This document shows positions 61,925-64,000 of a stretch of DNA of 64,000 nucleotides, piece by piece. The notes beneath the pieces were generated by a model. It did no database searches, was not told where the DNA came from, and was given only the letters and a program-made list of their open reading frames with translations. Numbering within the stretch: position 1 is the stretch's first letter; every line of letters begins with the position of its first letter. Position numbers and translations under genes: made by a program. Origin of the DNA: Torreya grandis (Eukaryota > Streptophyta > Pinopsida > Cupressales > Taxaceae); NCBI GenBank assembly GCA_037957365.1, contig JARHVA010007801.1:1-64000 (forward strand), read 5' to 3'.

Positions 61925-64000
61925 CTAGTAATAGAATGGTCGCAGATGCAACGCATTAAGAGGCTCAGGTTCTGGGCGTCCATCAAGAGAAGACAGATGA
62001 TAAGTCCCTGATCCATACTTGTGCATGATAATAAAAGGTCCGAGCCAATTAGGAGCAAACTTGCCTCGTTTACTTTGCTCCATATTGGTCACGTGTTGAT
62101 TGATGAGTTGATGTGAAGTTGACTGATATGGTTGTTGATTGATCGAGACTGGTTGAATGTGTGGATAAAAAGGTTGGTCAATGTTTGGTTGAGATTTGGT
62201 CATTTGATAGTTTGTCAATGGTTGGTCGAGGGTTGATTGGTTGGTATTTGGTCTTTGGTTGGGTCGAATGTTTGGTTGAGGTCGGGTTAAATGTTTGGTT
62301 GCTAGTTTGGTTGAGGCTAAGTTGAAAGAGTGATTGATATGTGGTCGAGACTGTGTTGAAAAATTGGTCGAAGTTTGGATGAAGGTTGAATTCCCCCAGT
62401 GGCTAGGGAGAATGTTTGACGGATTGGTTAAGGTAGGTTGAGGTTTAGTGGTCAGATGGACTGTGTTGATGTCGAATAAGGGGGTTAAAGGCGACAAAGG
62501 AACCAGAACCTGGCGTGGAGATCCTGATTTAGGTGATGAGGTTGAAGAGGTATGAGTTGGTGTTGATGATTTGTGGGAGGGAAGGTCTAGAGGATCCTTT
62601 ATGAGAAGGGAATCCTTTCTCTGTTGGTGACGAATGATAGCTTTAAGAGTGCAACAACGCTCAGTGTCATGTCCCAGAGTATGATGATAGTGACAGTATT
62701 TAGAGTTGTCGAACCAAGAGGGTCTTGATCCGAGAGTTGATAAGAGGGGCGGTGTTGAAGGCTTGATAACGTGGTCAAGAAGAGAGGTGTCATTCCCCAG
62801 ACATTGGCAAATGGCGACCTTGAGGGCACAACAATGCTCCGTGTCGTGTCCAGGTGTGCGATGATACGCACAAATACGAGTGTCGTCGAACCAAGGTGGT
62901 TTAGGTCCGAGAGAATGATATGGTTTGAGAGGCGGAAGGTTGAGGCGAGATGACTGCAACAAGTGCCGTAACAGCAAGGTATAAGAACTTGCTAACGGGT
63001 CTGGATATTTTATTGCAGTGAGGGTTGATGACATTGGTTTAAGAGGTGTAAGAGACGTTGGTTGATGATTTAGAGAAGATATATGTTTGACAGGTTGATA
63101 GAGTAATGGAGGCGACGTGCCTCTGTGAAGGATGGGAGTAGGCAGTACTCCTATTAAAGTGGACGGATGTGGGCCTAGGATTGAAGGTAATGACGAAGGT
63201 GGGGGAGGAGTCCTCCGATGTGGTCTAATGGTCTTCGTGGGTTTGAGTCGAGGGCCACTATTGTGCGAGGCGAGGTTAGATACGGGTTTGGGTTTAGATG
63301 TGGACGGAGATGAGTGAGATGTAACAATCTTAGGCAAAGGGCAAGAGAAAACCGTGATTGGGTCTTCCTCAATCGAAATGGGCGAAGAGATAGGGTCTTC
63401 TCTTGGTGGAGAAGAAATAGGAGAGGGTGGCTCTTCAAGTGGGCAGATGGTAGGGATGATCATGCCTTCTACATGTGCTTGAGGAGTAGGAGAGGTAAGG
63501 TCTTTGGATGAAGGTAGGGCTAATGGTGTAGGTGTGATCAAGGCATCCTCCAATATAGGAGAAATAGATGGATGACTAATAGGAGAAGAGGGTTCTTCAT
63601 CCTGTGAAGAAGGTTGGTCAGGGACAAGAGGTAAGATAGTGTTGACGGTGTGTATATCATGGTCTTGAGGGTCATTGATCATGGTTTGAATGTTGTCTTG
63701 AGTAGGCGGGTGGTTAGGAAAAGGTTGTTTGAAGATGTCGAGGTTTTGGTTGGGCGGTGCGTTCGGGTTATCCAAGATAAGATCGCCCTTGTCTAGCATG
63801 TCCTGGACGAGGTTTTTAAAAGTTTGACAGTGATTCGTATCATGGCCTTTGACACGGTGATAGTTACAAAAGTGATTCTCCCTGTACCATGCAGGGATAG
63901 GTGTTGAGGGGTCGAATTGATGTGGCCGGATTGAAGGGAGATTGAGGACCCCCTGCTTGACGAGTTTTTCCAAGATAGAGGCATATGACTCTCCAATTGG
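61925..64000 (-). CDS. Gag-like polyprotein fused to an integrase C-terminal tail (5' end outside window)
   Basis: The frame is open from the window edge, so there is no start in view, and it stops at TAG 61925. Numbering from codon 63973, it has three CHHC knuckles (C-x2-H-x4-H-x4-C): C36-C49 (CNYHRVKGHDTNHC), about 368-381 (CAYHRTPGHDTEHC) and about 427-440 (CHYHHTLGHDTERC), the last two preceded by PxWFD and evidently a tandem duplication. Between and after them are long Pro/Ser/Thr-rich and then Asn/Gln-rich disordered stretches. The final ~49 residues contain GKFAPNWLGPFIIMHKYGSG and end NALHLRPFYY. That matches the extreme C-terminus of gypsy integrase (NW.GPY.V...G.Y.L...N...L..Y). Protease, RT, RNase H and the integrase core are absent, and the join is in frame. 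Gag would bind and package RNA. The role of the integrase tail here is unknown. No internal stop occurs over 2 kb. Confidence 0.88.
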   Translation of the reverse strand, partial: PIGESYASILEKLVKQGVLNLPSIRPHQFDPSTPIPAWYRENHFCNYHRVKGHDTNHCQTFKNLVQDMLDKGDLILDNPNAPPNQNLDIFKQPFPNHPPTQDNIQTMINDPQDHDIHTVNTILPLVPDQPSSQDEEPSSPISHPSISPILEDALITPTPLALPSSKDLTSPTPQAHVEGMIIPTICPLEEPPSPISSPPREDPISSPISIEEDPITVFSCPLPKIVTSHSSPSTSKPKPVSNLASHNSGPRLKPTKTIRPHRRTPPPPSSLPSILGPHPSTLIGVLPTPILHRGTSPPLLYQPVKHISSLNHQPTSLTPLKPMSSTLTAIKYPDPLASSYTLLLRHLLQSSRLNLPPLKPYHSLGPKPPWFDDTRICAYHRTPGHDTEHCCALKVAICQCLGNDTSLLDHVIKPSTPPLLSTLGSRPSWFDNSKYCHYHHTLGHDTERCCTLKAIIRHQQRKDSLLIKDPLDLPSHKSSTPTHTSSTSSPKSGSPRQVLVPLSPLTPLFDINTVHLTTKPQPTLTNPSNILPSHWGNSTFIQTSTNFSTQSRPHINHSFNLASTKLATKHLTRPQPNIRPNQRPNTNQSTLDQPLTNYQMTKSQPNIDQPFYPHIQPVSINQQPYQSTSHQLINQHVTNMEQSKRGKFAPNWLGPFIIMHKYGSGTYHLSSLDGRPEPEPLNALHLRPFYY
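62150..62440 (-). repeat. degenerate TTGGTTGAGG-type repeat within the ORF
   Basis: On the plus strand 'ttggttgaggt', 'ttggtcgag' and similar words recur every 10-30 bp. In the sense frame they encode an Asn/Gln/Pro-rich stretch (NQRPNTNQS-like). The repeat length keeps the frame open, suggesting repeat expansion of a disordered linker just before the integrase tail. Confidence 0.7.

Larger units (their letters stand above)
58623..64000 (-). mobile_element. 3' part of a gypsy-type LTR retrotransposon (continues beyond the window)
   Basis: Read on the minus strand: an open Gag-like frame from the window edge to 61925, ~2.1 kb of noncoding internal DNA, a polypurine tract at 59829-59817, and an LTR starting TGTAGACACC at 59816. 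A likely LTR end CTACA at 58623 pairs with TGTAG as the terminal inverted repeat. The DNA is visibly richer in GC than the rest of the window. The frame fuses Gag knuckles to an integrase C-terminal tail without protease, RT or integrase core. The element lacks pol in the portion seen and is probably non-autonomous. The long uninterrupted frame marks it as the youngest element here. The 5' LTR lies outside the window, so age and TSD cannot be checked. Confidence 0.88.

Noticed and set aside
62771..63511. Several 60-65 codon plus-strand frames
   Set aside because: Shadows of the Gag-integrase tail ORF on the opposite strand.

Overview
This is an AT-rich, intron- and gene-poor stretch of a large plant nuclear genome. 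No intact host gene, rRNA or tRNA was found. Nearly everything recognisable is a retrotransposon, a DNA-transposon relic or a tandem repeat. Ty1/copia with a TGGTATCAGAGC primer site, Ty3/gypsy Gag with plant-type CHHC knuckles, Helitron Rep remnants and a DDE-like protein family that I associate from memory with non-flowering land plants all point to a big, slowly purged plant genome. A gymnosperm or fern is my inference, not a demonstrated fact.

Layout. 1-8 kb: AT-rich DNA, a (TA)n tract, a ~290 bp direct repeat and a faint coding relic. 8.0-8.85 kb: a minus-strand solo LTR of the same copia family as the element at 52 kb. 8.9-13.6 kb: tandem repeats and simple repeats. 13.6-23.2 kb: a decayed, pol-less gypsy-type element on the minus strand. 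24.1-25.1 kb: a Helitron Rep relic followed by a 55 bp-arm hairpin. 29.77-37.33 kb: a complete plus-strand LTR element with TSD ACATG, PPT and a Gag knuckle but no pol. 39.4-42.5 kb: a decayed DDE-like transposase gene, then three ~500 bp tandem units. 46.4-49.3 kb: a copia relic cut off inside reverse transcriptase by a repeat block also present at 27 kb. 52.055-56.767 kb: a copia element with TSD CTTAG, PBS, PPT and ~0.95 kb LTRs, internally deleted. 58.6-64 kb: the 3' half of a GC-richer minus-strand gypsy element whose long open frame fuses Gag knuckles directly to an integrase C-terminal tail.

The most unusual signals are: (1) arrays of a GC-rich dyad (consensus GACCGACGTCGGTC) shared by the LTRs of otherwise unrelated copia and gypsy elements, and also filling the pol deletion of the copia element; (2) a small two-stem RNA-like element present twice in each of two diverged gypsy-type elements, with compensatory base changes; (3) the Gag-integrase tail fusion ORF; (4) the DDE-like transposase relic. 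The elements at 13.6-23.2 and 58.6-64 kb share PPT/LTR junction, 3' hairpins and two-stem blocks in the same order, so they belong to one lineage. Most of these elements would depend on an autonomous partner.
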